Positions 46,288-58,066 of a stretch of 64,000 nt of DNA are shown here, piece after piece; positions within the stretch are counted from its first letter, which is position 1, and each line of letters opens with the position of its first letter. Below the pieces are notes generated by a model. The model had not been told where the DNA came from, did no database searches, and worked only from the letters and a program-made list of their open reading frames with translations. The stretch covers positions 2,976,001 to 3,040,000 of the forward strand of contig JAHEWK010000004.1 in assembly GCA_020740775.1 (NCBI GenBank). The letters are read 5' to 3'. The translations under genes were made by a program, and so were the position numbers. This DNA is from Ilyonectria destructans. Lineage: Eukaryota > Ascomycota > Sordariomycetes > Hypocreales > Nectriaceae.

Positions 46288-48317
46288 ATGTCCAACATGG
46301 ATATCGAGACCAAGGACACTATTGCCAACAACATTGGTGATGCTGCCAGTGTTGCAGATCAAGACAAGAATCATGATACCCCACAATGGCAGGGTCTTCG
46401 GAGGGTTCCGGACAAGCTGCCTATGATTGCGCTCCTGATCCTTGTTGTCGAGGTACGAGCCGTTACTCCCGTGCCAAACTACAACTTACTAACTTTGATG
46501 TCAGCTTGGAGAAAGATTTACCTACTTTGGACTGTCAGGCCCGATGCAAAACTACATCAAGTGAGTCCTTGCAGATACGAGGCGCACTGCGGACCCCAGA
46601 AGCTGACGAAGACAGCAACCCATATGATCCAGAATCCGACCTCCCAGGTGCTCTTGGAAAGGGACAGGCTGTGGCTACCGCCCTGGGAAACTTTTTCAAG
46701 TTCTGGGCGTATGCATCCACCGTCATTGGAGCTATCATCGCCGGTAATATATACCTACACTAAGAAATAGGCCACCACACTGACATTCCCCAGACCAATA
46801 TCTCGGCAAGTACAAGGCTATCCTGTGTGCATGCGGTGTCTACATCGGAGGCCTCATCATTCTCGTCTCAACATCAACTCCCGCAGCCTTCAAGAATGGC
46901 GCTGGTCTTGGTGGCTTGATCGCAGCCATGGTCACTATTGGACTTGGTACCGGAGGCATCAAGGCCAATGTCACACCTCTCTGCGCGGAACAGTACACCA
47001 ATTCCCATCCCGTACTGAAGACGCTCAAGTCTGGAGAGGAAGTGATTGTTGACCCTGAACTCACCGTTCAGAGACTTTTTATGTGGTGAGTGAGATGGGA
47101 AGACTCTTTGGGAATATTACCTGACAAGAGTTGTAGGTTCTACTGGGTCGTCAATATCGGTGCTCTATCCCCGTTGATCACAGTCAACATCGAAGCCCAC
47201 CACTCATTTTGGCTGGCATACCTAATCCCACTCATGTACGTCACACCTTTATTCGACATTCTCAAATACTGACTTGGAACCCTAGTGCCATCATCCTCTC
47301 TGTCGGCGTGTTCCTCCTCGGACGCAATAAATACGTCAAAGTCCCCCCCATGGGGTCGGCAATCCTCGATGCTTGCCGAACAACTAGCGTCGCCATCAAG
47401 GAGCACGGTTTTGATAACGCGCGACCATCTGTGCTGCGAGAACGGGGCCATGACGAAAAGTATCCCATTGCTAGCCAGGAAAGATACACGGACGCGTACG
47501 TTGGCGATGTCCAGCGAGGGCTGAAAAGCTGCAAGGTGAGCATCTTGTGTGTGTCAGTTTCCAGCCCAAAGTATTTAACCTAAATGTAGATGTTCCTGTT
47601 TTTCCCTTTTTATTTCATCTGCTGGAACCAGATGTGGAACAATCTCATCTCCCAGGCAGGACAGATGGCTCTCCATGGGACCCCAAACGATCTCCTGCAG
47701 AACCTGGACCCAATCGCTCTATGCCTTTTTATCCCCTTGCTGGATCGTGAGTTCTTCCTAAGAGTTACCAACTTCAAAGCTAAACTTCTCATAGTCATTG
47801 TGTATCCTTTCCTCCGAAAGCACAAGATCGATTTCGACCCCGTGACTAGAATCTTCATGGGCTTCATGTTTGCGTCCATCTCCATGATCTACGCATGCGT
47901 ACTTCAGTATTACATTTACAAGTCCCCTCCAAGCAGCATTCATGTTTGGATCCAAGCACCCAGCTACATTCTCGTGGCATTTTCAGAGGCCTTTGTCATC
48001 ATCACTGGCTTGGAGTTGGCATTCACACAGGCGCCTAAGAAGTAAGCCACTACCCTTGCTACCAAAGACCACAAGCTAACAGATGTAACCAAAGTCTTCG
48101 ATCTGTGATTTCAGCTCTGTTTTGGCTGACGATTGCTGTCGCTGCTGCAATCTGCATTGCTCTTGGTCCCGTCTCACAAGATCCATACTTGGTGTGGATG
48201 TATGGAGCGGTGGGAGTGTCAGGATTTATTGCCGGGTGTGCATTTTATGCCTGCTTCTTTCGAGGGCGGAAAAGATGGTCTGCAAGAGAGGAGGTTGTCA
48301 TCGAAGGACAGTATTGA
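46288..48317 (+). CDS. Proton-dependent oligopeptide transporter, PTR2 type (POT family)
   Basis: Eight exons (46288-46452, 46505-46560, 46616-46743, 46794-47085, 47137-47235, 47286-47535, 47590-48041, 48095-48317) give 554 aa. Exon 2 encodes the POT motif LGERFTYFGLSGPMQNYI, the form of ExxERfxYYG found in proton-coupled peptide carriers. Next are ALGKGQAVATALGNFFKFWA, then IGLGTGGIKANVTPLCAEQY and FYWVVNIGALSPL (the FYxxINxG family motif). C-terminal helices include MFLFFPFYFICWNQMWNNLI and EAFVIITGLELAFTQAP. It should import di- and tripeptides across the plasma membrane. Beside DAAO and an esterase, it may supply peptides containing D-amino acids; that is a guess from position only. Confidence 0.95.
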
Positions 48318-48411
48318 ATGGGAAATCAAAACTGGTGGAAAGGGTTGTGATCTTTGTGATTAGGGAAATGATCGAGAATTTAGTGTAGTCAACTCGTGCC
48401 TAAACCTCTTC

Positions 48412-48907
48412 CTATTCCAAGCTCTCAGGTAAAACATAAGACTTTGCACTCTCAATATGCTCGTCCACATAAGTGCCCCATTTTTCATTTGGTGCATTCT
48501 TAGGGTATTTGTCGGCGTCGTACTCCGGTACTGCTACGGGGTTCTTCGTGTCCAGTTCGTTATATCTTCGCAGATCCATCTGTTTCGCCAACAGCGGAAT
48601 AACGTATGGATCAAAAGTCTTCCAGTAAGGGTTTGCTAGATGAATTTTCTGGCTCTAAGCCGCAATATCCCACGTCAGTAAATCCATGTCAAAACGGCAA
48701 TGAGAGAAATATACGGACGAGCTCATTTTCGTAGCGTTCGATAATAGTGAAGGCCCGTGGATCCTTGGGATCCTGCATGACGAACCAAGAGATGGTTCCC
48801 TCGTCCTGAGAGTAGACACGGCTGGCGTCGGCGAGTTTTGCCTTGAGGTTGTTGATACACTCCTCCTCGGGCCGTGAGTAGAGGTTGACGACCAGTGTGT
48901 AAACCAT
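48412..48907 (-). CDS. Small ABM (antibiotic biosynthesis monooxygenase) fold protein
   Basis: Two exons (48907-48719, 48654-48412) give 143 aa. The N-terminal 90 residues form a dimeric ferredoxin-like ABM domain: VYTLVVNLYSRPEEECINNL, TISWFVMQDPKDPRAFTIIE, RYENELSQKIHLANPYWKTF and DPYVIPLLAKQMDLRRYNEL. A hydrophilic tail follows and ends SYVLPESLE. Such proteins are quinol or heme-degrading monooxygenases or non-enzymatic members of the fold. The role here is unknown. Convergent with PTR2, the two stops being under 100 nt apart. It is too short to stand out as an ORF without joining the exons. Confidence 0.82.
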
Positions 48908-50121
48908 TGTGAATGATTTTGATTAACTGTGTTCTCAAGATGGTTGGGTACGGTTGGAGATGACTTGGCGAGAGGAGATATGGAGGAGTGCGATCTTGTT
49001 GATCGCGCAAACACGGTTTGTTGAGGCATATATACGTCATCATACCATCGTAGCACCGCGGAGGACTCCACTCTCACCAGTAGCATCAAGACGTCCCACG
49101 ATGCAATCGAACTGATTCGTGCTTAGAAAACCACGTAACAGCGCTAGTCTCAATAAGGCCGCATTTCAAGGAGGCGGGGGGAACGAGACCAGAGCGGTGT
49201 GTATTTCGCTTGCGCTTGTGACAGGCCACGCCGTGTCCAGTTGTCTGATTGTCACTCATGTCTTCACTCAAATCGAATCAGAGGCGCTGTAAATCGCCCC
49301 AGGTCTCCATTCTCGGGTACATCGGATAACTAAATGCCCCCACCCGCCCCCATTCCATGACTTACATCTATGCACGATTGTTAAGATCTCGCTAAACCAT
49401 CGATGCCAATCGCCAGACCAAGCCCTCCACATGATTCCGGGTTGTTTTGATTTGAGTGTACGTCTACCTTAGGTCTGAGAAAAGCATTCTTGGGGCGATT
49501 GTCCAAGTGTGTTAGTGAGCTACCGCGCTCTTGCTAGTCAAAAACTAGTAAACAGTGGTTCTTTCTTTCTCAAGATCGGGCCGATACCCATCGAAACGAA
49601 TGGAAATTTTCACCATGCCCCTCATGACTTTCGTGAACAGAGACCCTATTAAGAATACTAGCGTTGCGAGCATCCGCTTGGAGCGCGGCTGGCCTAGAGA
49701 TCAACGGAGATCGCACGATCCTTCGTCTCCTACGGCGTTCACCCGACACTAAGACGTAACTGGGGTCCAAGGAGTTAATATTCCTTTATCTTACTCTGCA
49801 TTGGAGTGGATTTTATTGCTATTAAGAATTATTTCCAAGCGACTTTGTAAACTTGTTTCCCAATGAGATTTGTAGCAGTCGATCAATATAGCCCTTCATA
49901 CGAGCCACAGTGAAATGATCGAACCAGAATTATTTTAGAAATACCCTGCATTCAAGTATACTAGGAAATAAGTTCATAAAATGATTGACTTTAGGTCAGC
50001 GTCATTACAGGTACATTCAACAACTACTCCAACCACTCCCTGTCCAGATAATATCGTACGCATTAGCTGCACTCACTGTGACCAGAAGTCTAACTGATGC
50101 ATATGTTCTGAAGAGGTCTTC
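48908..50121. other. Intergenic region without a supported gene
   Basis: About 1.2 kb. It contains the ABM gene promoter and the 3' flank of the coiled-coil gene. Short ORFs lack recognisable features. Confidence 0.45.
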
Positions 50122-52236
50122 TTATTCCTGGATGGGGAATGTGCTCTCCGTCAGCGAACCAGAGGCGGTGTCAATCACCACCTGAACACCTGGAAGTGCC
50201 TTGGCCTCGTTGTAGGAAAACATTTGCGCACCTGGATAACAATGTTAGCTATCACATCTTGATTGAGAAGACCTCTGGTACTTACTTTCAGGACCTTGCG
50301 CTCCAATAGTGCAAGCACCACCTCTATCCAAAGCCTCGTAGAACTTGTACGTGACCACATTGGGTCTCGCTTCCTCTAGGAGCATGTTGAAGTGGTAATA
50401 CTGGTCCTTGTCCTGGTAGCGCGAGACATACCACTCGACGCAGAAAGTCCTGGACGGGGCTTCGCCAGCTGCCTCATAGTAGATACCTTGAGGGGTTCCC
50501 TTGTAGATGAAGAGATCACACCAAAAGGGGAACAGGCTGTACTCGGGGAGGTTTCTGTTTCGGCAAGGCAGGGCCTCGTAACGGAAGATGGCATCTCCGC
50601 GATCGAGACTGAAGACGCCGTTGATAGAGACAAAGACTTGGGTGGAGGAGTGGCCGTAGATGGTGACAGGGAATGGTGCCTCGAGAGGATAAAAGATGTC
50701 GTCAAAATCGTCCGAAGCGCCAGAAAGGCTACCAACAATTGGGAGTGGATTCGCAAGAGTCTAGAAAGAATTAGCCACCAGTTAGTCACACGGATTTCAC
50801 ACAATGACATACCACTTTGTTAGGAAGCTTTGGCTTCTTAGCTTCCTCCAGCTGCAGCCTCACTCTCTCGAGTTCGGCCTCCGTCGCCCTCTTGGCCTCC
50901 TCCTCGGCCTCCAGCTTCCTGTGAGCTTCCTCATCCTGAGCTCTGGCTGCCTCTACTCTATCTTGAAGCTCCTTAATAGACTCCTCAGAAATTCTCTTGG
51001 CTTCTTCCGCAGCTTCCATCCGCTGGTGATCCTCAAGATCATGGGCACTCAACTCTTCGATCTTGGCCTGGAGTGCTGTCTGGGTTTCTTCGGCAGACTT
51101 TTGGACATCTTCGAGGAGCTGGATCTTCTGGTCTCGTTCGTCTTTCACGTTCGCCAACGCGGCCTCAAGGGTGGTGATGGTACCATCCTTAGTAGCGATA
51201 TTCTCGTTGGCCTCAGCGAGCTCCGTCGCCTTGTCGGCAAGACTCTGGTTGATGCCCGAGATCTCCTGGTCCTTGGCTGCCAATTGAGCATTGAGGTCTT
51301 CGACGCTTGCGTAGAGGGCAGTGTTAGCCCGGTTTGCAGAGGCAAGCTGGTCCGTAAGAGTCGAGATCTCGGCGTCCTTCTCTTCGCAATTATGCTTGCA
51401 AACGTTCAAGCGTTCCTGAGCAGTCTCGAGCTCATAGGAGACCGAGGTAAGTTGCTCGCTCTTGCTGTCCAGCTCAGCTTGCAGGGACGCCTTCTCTTGG
51501 AGCGCTTGATCAAGCGCATCATGTGCCGCGTCGATCGACTCATGATCCTCCTTGTCGTGTTCCCTCTCACGGACCCAGGCTTCATGTTCCTCAAGCACTC
51601 TCCTGCCAAGCTTCTCCTTGAGGCGATTTTCAGCCGCCTGCGACTTGTGGAGAGCCTTTTCAGTGATGCGGAGCTTGCGGGCCAATTCCTTTTCCGCCTT
51701 GAGTGACGCGGCGCGATTTTCCGCCATTCTGTCCTCAAAGTCTTGATTTGCCTTCTCTTGACCAGACGCGGTGACCTCAAGAAGTTCGAGTGTCGTGGTC
51801 TGCTCACGGAGTTGCTCACGGAGCAGGGTCAACTCGATGGCATCATTTCCAATCGTGTCAATTGCCGCGTGCAGCCTCTTTTCCAGAAGCTCGTAGCCCT
51901 ATATAGAGGTCAGTAGCGAATCTTCCATATTGGATAGGAGCCATGTGCAATTCACTTACAGAACCGTACTCCAGGGCGAGATGACCAGCATGGTCAATGA
52001 AAGCCGCTGCCAAAGCCAAATTCTTGCTAATGGTTGTGGAAAATGGCAAGGGGTCCTGGATGCGGGTCAAAGCTGGCTCATCCGTAGGAAGAGAACATTC
52101 GAAGGTGACGATCCCAACCTGTCGTTCAGGTGGGATTACGGTCCTTTTACGTGTCAGTAGCGGCTCGTGCAAAGGGTAAGTGACCTTCCAGGACATACAG
52201 AGCCTCGGTCTTGTGGTGTCGGCGGTGAGAAGGCAT
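50122..52236 (-). CDS. Long coiled-coil protein with C-terminal nidogen-like beta domain
   Basis: Five exons (52236-52199, 52143-51960, 51898-50813, 50760-50286, 50231-50122) give 630 aa. Residues 1-75 are a short globular start (MPSHRRHHKTEALTVIPPER). About 85-435 is an uninterrupted, highly charged heptad-rich coiled coil (ELARKLRITEKALHKSQAAE, then DQLASANRANTALYASVEDL). The C-terminal 200 residues form a beta-rich domain: FDDIFYPLEAPFPVTIYGHS, VFVSINGVFSLDRGDAIFRY and LFPFWCDLFIYKGTPQGIYY, ending in a Gly-rich strand (GGACTIGAQGP). That pattern resembles nidogen-type domains in many fungal proteins. No signal peptide or membrane helix. Function unknown. Confidence 0.85.
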
Positions 52237-55200
52237 CTTGAATTGAGATTCCGAAAGCGCTTCACTTAGGAATCTGACTTGATGCAGTTGTTGTTTCTTT
52301 TCTCCTTCAGAGTGTGTATATGATTGATCGTGAGGTCTGTTCTGACAATATTATCTATGGGATAGTCTCATATTTATATTCATGGCTATGGTGGGAGTCC
52401 TCTCACAGACTACGTCGAGTCCCAGCCACTCATCGGCATCACGCTCCTCCGCCGTATGCTCTCTGTTCGTCGATGATGACAATCCTTCTCGATTTGGCGG
52501 TTGTTATGGTGGCGATCTCGGGATTCGTCATATTCCCATGTCCGTCTGTACGGCTACTGCAAATGTCATACGACGACAGAGCTCGTCCTTGTCCGAAGGT
52601 GGAGATTCAGCTTTGAGATGGCATTTCACAAAAGCCAGCTATGGCAATGAATGGCGTAGATCAGGGTCGTCCTGTCTGCATGTCAGAGCGTTTAAAGTGA
52701 ATGAAGTTAGCGCGGGCGGCCGACATGACAGCTGTGCTGCGAGCTGAGCAATAACTCCATTTTCTGCAGCTCTCGGCTCGCTATGGGTTTCAGCCATTTA
52801 CCGGCTATGAGACTCAGCTCTCTGCAGGTGCCAGCTTTTCCCCATTAGATCGTCGTATGCGCCTTGTCCGCTTCCGCTAGGCGTCGTGACTCCGCAATTG
52901 GTTGGTTGAAATTGAGGTGGCTGTCGCGTCACGAGCGTCGCTGGCGTCAATCCCGTCACTTCACCTCGCCTTAGTCGACCTGAAAACGGTGGCGCCCATG
53001 TTACATTGCAGGTCTTTTGCATTGCAGTATTGAAGCGCCTACGCTGATCTATCCGTATTAGGAGAGACGCTGGGTTGATAGCCATACGATGCAGGCTCCT
53101 TCTTCGCTGGAACAGCATCCATTGCATACTCAAACTACCCGTAATACCGAATGTGTGAGTGCTGCCTACTTCTGCCGTCAGCCGTCTCCCAGCCGTCTAG
53201 TACACTAGCATCTTATGTTCTGTTCCCGCCCAGGAAGCGCATGATCCTGGTGTTCCGGTTTCCTATCCTACACCCAGTGAAATATAAATGGCCAAGAAGA
53301 GACAGAAAAAACTCTATTAAGCCACAATTTCCTAAAAAGGGTATATTATTCGTTCATCCAACCCCCAATAAAATTCCGCAGCTTCCGGTACTAGGGGGGC
53401 CTCAGAAGCGGCCCCCTAGTAGTCTTAGAAGGCGGCCGGGATCTATCCAATTCTATGGCCGGTGAGGCGCTTTCAGCAGAACCTACGAAGGTGGACTTTT
53501 CACCGGTCTCGCAAGGGGTCTTGGTCTTTGCAGCAAGATGATTCGTTCGTCAGTTGAGGCCGACTAGTTTGCCATCTCCGCGTCTCCCTGTCTGCATATT
53601 GGCTCACAAATGCGCTCTTCGGATATCGCAAATCTGTTGGCTCATCCGGCAGGCTCTTACGCGCTGCATAGCTCGGCCCCGCCATATATCCGAGAGGTGC
53701 GTGGCCATCTTTAGAACACAGTCGCGTGCTTGCTCCGGCGGTGTGATGTGTCGCGCATAGTGGCCCCTCTTAGCTGAATTCCATACATGGCACAACGGGA
53801 TTCATCCTAATTAGCCGCTTTGGACTGGTGCGCTTTCATCCGGGCTTGCACAGTTTGGCAAATCGTCAATTAAAGCAAGTCCGTTGTACTATATGTTCTT
53901 CCTCGCTGAACGAAATTAGGACGCTGATTTCGAGAAATAATGCTATTCCTGAAAACCAGTCCCATAAAGTCGTCAAAAAAAAAACCAATTCTGCTTGCAC
54001 TGTTCGACAGCTGGCCTTCCCCAACAACAATGTCACACTTATGATAGTAGAAAGAGAGCACAAGGAATACGCGTTTTTTTGGGGGGTCAGTTTGGAAATG
54101 TGACATTAGTGGCTGGTACAAAGTCCATACGATTCCTCCTTTGCAACTTGGTTACCTGAATCGCATATTCAGTATTACCAAACGCGACACATTAATTGCT
54201 CGGCCCGACATCCCTTATTATACTATTGCATAAACCCGACAGCCCATACTACTTGTACATCAAGAGCGCACTAATCTATAGATCCGTCTTCCGTAGTACG
54301 TCAGATTGACAAGTCTGTTCGGCGACTCAGATCAAGCTGCAAGCCCTGTGATGTGGCAAAAGCAATGCACTGATAATATGCTAGATTTCAGCACAAAGGA
54401 AGAACTAGAGTATTAAAGTCACGGGTAGGTGATTAGGTAGTCAGCTTCGTAACCTGCCAGACAGATTAATCATGAAACTTCCCTGTGCATAGATACAGAG
54501 AGCGCTAAAACTTCCACGGGAAATACTGAAGCGGTGGCCCTTATTAGATAATGCCAGCTTTAGTCAAGTGAGTAGTTGGCTAATACTTCCTTGCTGCATT
54601 CAACGATCGAAGTGATCAGGTAAGTGATGTGAAATCTTTTGATATTTTTGTTGTTCGGCGATGGTCTTAGGGTCAGTCTTATATGACGTTGATGACCTCA
54701 GACTTCTGACGGTGTCTTGATACCTCTGGTAGCTGATGGAGTTGTGTTTACGTCTGGCCGCAAAGCTGAGCCACGAAAAGGAAAATCCAAGAACGAGGCC
54801 GTTAAGGTTGTAGGCACCTCTGGGCTTTGAGATAAGATCAGGACAAGCCCAAAATTTAAGATTCCTTTTTAGTAGAGTTGAGTTTGATTATTCATGTCTT
54901 GAGAGTTGGCTGGGTACGCACCCTAGTTGAATTGAGATAATATTAGGATATTTTCAGGGCAGTCATGAAAAAAGCACCAATCAGTCCGACACGGCAGAAT
55001 CAGGCGGCAGTATAGGGATTATAGGGTAGATCACGGGATAATCACTTTGACCCAAGCAATCCACCCACCATTGGGGAGTGGCCGATACCTTGGGGGCAGA
55101 CTGCGGGCGTTACTCTTGGCATAAGTGTCCTCGCACAAATTACGACAATCGTCCAAATAGGACTGAGCTGAGTAAGATATGACGCCAAGAACATGCATTT

Positions 55201-56308
55201 GTTATTTTGCTGGACAGCTGAGTGCGCCTCATTCGCCGCAAAGGACTCACCGGAAGGGCAGATAAAGAAGTATATACTTTCTCTAGCTACTATACCGACT
55301 TGGTGCTCCCTTTAGCAATTTTGCTCGTAATTATAACGAAGATGCTTATGTGCACTAGCCTGTTTAGCTTCTGATCCGTATACTATACAATAGTCATGCT
55401 ACTGTACGCCGGGCTGAAGAGGTAGTGTTGTAGCTAAATGGTAGAGAAAAATATCAGAGTTAAGAAGCTTTACGATTGATACTTCGTTTAAGATAGTCCC
55501 ATACTCTCTAAAAGCACAAAGACAGAAAATGCTATGTCATATGATTTGGAGCTCAACCTCTCGCACGAAGCTACTCGAATATTATTCACTTCACCAAATC
55601 TAGTCTGGCAATCACTAACTTTTCGTCCGTCCTTGGGGGTAATAATGCACAAGGGCTTTAAGCAACGGAAAATTCCTGTAAATTATACAATCGCTATTCA
55701 TATACCGAGTCTCCTCCATGATTTGATGTATATTTTTGTCGTGTTTTTTTAGTAGTCCGAAGAGTTCAGCGAGGCACGCCGCACAACGCATACGCCATCT
55801 ATCAGCGACCCGTGGCCAGTCATACAACGGCATCCAATACAGCAGCACCACTAAATATCCCGGATATTTGTATGGTAACAGTGATAGCCGAAGTGGTGAA
55901 TTTCACAAGCCGCGACTGTCGCTCTTCCACACTCATAACCTCGATCAAAGGCCACAGTCGATCGACCACGGACCGTTAGAGGATCCTGAATATTGGTGAT
56001 AACGAAGTACGCTCTTTTTAACTGCGCCACCGATCAATTCCAAGGCACATCACACCACGAGCCCGAAATAGGCCAAGGTGCCGGAGCTTCCGGCCGCATC
56101 CGGGTCGTAAGGCCGTTCTGAGGCGGGGTTTCTCCATAGACTCCGACGGCAACAAATGCGGAGTTTACCCCAGAGCCTCGGAAGTTAGCGTGATTCGTAT
56201 TACTTGAACTCTACAACATGTGAATTGGGACGGCTATTTCCTGCTTCCATTCCCCAATTCCACAAGAATCCGTCTCCAAAGCTCCTGCGATTGATTCAGC
56301 ATTCAACC
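52237..56308. other. 4-kb region without a supported gene
   Basis: No coherent gene on either strand. GC content falls between 53.8 and 55.9 kb, where AT-rich stretches with many stops suggest old decayed sequence. It contains an inverted repeat at 53389-53421. The right end is the promoter of the FAD-dependent dehydrogenase. Confidence 0.4.
53389..53421. repeat. 10-bp inverted repeat (hairpin) with 13-nt loop
   Basis: tactaggggg at 53389-53398 is the exact complement of ccccctagta at 53412-53421. It could be the trace of a small element end or a chance hairpin. Nothing near it identifies a transposon. Confidence 0.6.
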
Positions 56309-58066
56309 ATGTCTTCAGACGCGACGGACCAGAAGCCCGTCATCATTGTCGGCGGCGGCTTGGCTGGTTTAGTGGCGGCCTTTGAGCTCGGCGTCCAGCG
56401 CGGCATCCCCACCATCATCGTCGACCAGGAAAATGAGGCCAATCTCGGCGGCCAGGCCTTTTGGTCGCTGGGCGGCTTGTTCATCGTCGACAGCGCCCAG
56501 CAGCGACGCACCGGCATCAAAGACTCGCGCGAACTGGCCATGCGCGATTGGTTCGGGAGCGCGCAATTTGATCGCGCCGACGGTGAGGATCGCTGGCCGA
56601 TGAAGTGGGCCGAGGCCTTTGTGAACTTTGCCGCCTCCAAAGACGGAGAGGAAGGCATGGAGGGTTACGTCAAGGCCAGAGGATTGGGCTTCCTGTTCAA
56701 TGTCGGCTGGGCCGAGAGAGGAGACGGAAGAGCTGACGGCCACGGCAACTCGGTGCCGAGGTTTCATGTCTCATGGGGAGCGGGGCCGGAGGTTGTCAGG
56801 ATCTTCCGGGACCCCGTTCTCAAGGCTGCGGAGAAGGGAACCATAACATTCAGGTTCCGCCACGCAGTAGATGAGATCATTGTCGACGAGAAGGGAAGAG
56901 CAGTTGGAGTGCGCGGGCGAGTGTTGGAAGAGGATAAACAAGCCAGGGGAGTCAAAACATCGCGGGTCGAGGCGGACAAGTTTGAGCTCTACGGGTCAGC
57001 AGTCTTGGTCTCATCCGGCGGAATTGGCGGAAATGTCGAAGCCGTAAAGGCAGCATGGCCCGTCGACCGACTAGGACCCAAGGTGCCAGAGAACTTCGTC
57101 ATCGGCGTCCCGGCGCATGTCGACGGGCGCATGATTGGAATCTCCGAGGCCGTTGGTGCGAATGTCATCAACCGCGACCGGATGTGGCATTACGTCGAGG
57201 GCCTTCGCAACTGGGACTCAATCTGGCCCGACCACGGCATTCGCATTCTCCCTGCGCCGTCATCTCTCTGGCTGGATGCCACCGGCAAGCGTCTTCCGCC
57301 CTATCTGTTCCCGGGCACAGACACGCTCGGAACGCTGAAGGCCATTTGCAGCACTGGATACGACTACTCGTGGTTCATCCTCGACCAAACCATCGTCGCG
57401 CGTGAATTCGCTCTGTCCGGCTCGGAGCAGAACCCCGATCTGTCCAACAAAAGCATCATCCAGTTCCTACTCCAGCGCGTGTTTGGCAAGAAGGGAACGA
57501 TACCGGTGCAGAACTTCCAGAAGCATGGCGAGGACTTCATCATCCGTGACACGCTCGAAGAGCTCGTGAAGGGAATGAACGAGCTGGTCAAGGAACGCGG
57601 CCCTCAGCTAGATTTCGACGATGTCAAGGAAACCGTCGAAACGCGAGATGGCCAGATGGACAATCCCTACTCCAAGGACGCCCAAGCAATGCTCATAAAT
57701 AACGCCAGATTGTACTGGCCGGATGGGAGAAGTCGCGTTGCACCGCCACACAAGTTATTAGATCCGGCCCACGGCCCGCTGATCGCAGTCCGGCTGAACT
57801 TGCTGACGCGCAAGACGCTGGGCGGCATCGAGACCAACCTGAGTAGCAATGTCATGAAGGCGGATGGGTCGCGATTCCCGGGACTGTATGCGGCCGGCGA
57901 GGTTGCTGGCTTTGGCGGAGGCGGCGTACATGGGTATAACTCGCTCGAAGGAACATTCCTGGGAGGTTGCATCTTTTCAGGCAGAGCCGCCGGAAGAGGT
58001 ATTGCAGAAGAGTTGCTTGGCCATGCGGGAGAGCCCGTACCACCAGTGACGCGATCGCTCCTTTGA
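56309..58066 (+). CDS. FAD-dependent dehydrogenase (FAD_binding_2; 3-ketosteroid dehydrogenase/fumarate reductase-like)
   Basis: A single exon of 585 aa. The start is the ATG of MSSDATDQKP; an in-frame ATG 105 nt upstream adds residues without family similarity. The nucleotide-binding motif is VIIVGGGLAGLVAAFELGVQ. Then come ANLGGQAFWSLGGLFIVDSA, SAVLVSSGGIGGNVEAVKAA and the C-terminal FAD-contact block LYAAGEVAGFGGGGVHGYNS, followed by LEGTFLGGCIFSGRAAGR. These match FAD_binding_2 flavoproteins annotated as FAD-binding dehydrogenases in fungi and actinobacteria. They catalyse 1,2-desaturation or fumarate-type reductions; the substrate is unknown. High GC at third positions suggests good expression, or a base composition unlike the AT-rich DNA upstream. 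Confidence 0.92.
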   Translation: MSSDATDQKPVIIVGGGLAGLVAAFELGVQRGIPTIIVDQENEANLGGQAFWSLGGLFIVDSAQQRRTGIKDSRELAMRDWFGSAQFDRADGEDRWPMKWAEAFVNFAASKDGEEGMEGYVKARGLGFLFNVGWAERGDGRADGHGNSVPRFHVSWGAGPEVVRIFRDPVLKAAEKGTITFRFRHAVDEIIVDEKGRAVGVRGRVLEEDKQARGVKTSRVEADKFELYGSAVLVSSGGIGGNVEAVKAAWPVDRLGPKVPENFVIGVPAHVDGRMIGISEAVGANVINRDRMWHYVEGLRNWDSIWPDHGIRILPAPSSLWLDATGKRLPPYLFPGTDTLGTLKAICSTGYDYSWFILDQTIVAREFALSGSEQNPDLSNKSIIQFLLQRVFGKKGTIPVQNFQKHGEDFIIRDTLEELVKGMNELVKERGPQLDFDDVKETVETRDGQMDNPYSKDAQAMLINNARLYWPDGRSRVAPPHKLLDPAHGPLIAVRLNLLTRKTLGGIETNLSSNVMKADGSRFPGLYAAGEVAGFGGGGVHGYNSLEGTFLGGCIFSGRAAGRGIAEELLGHAGEPVPPVTRSLL

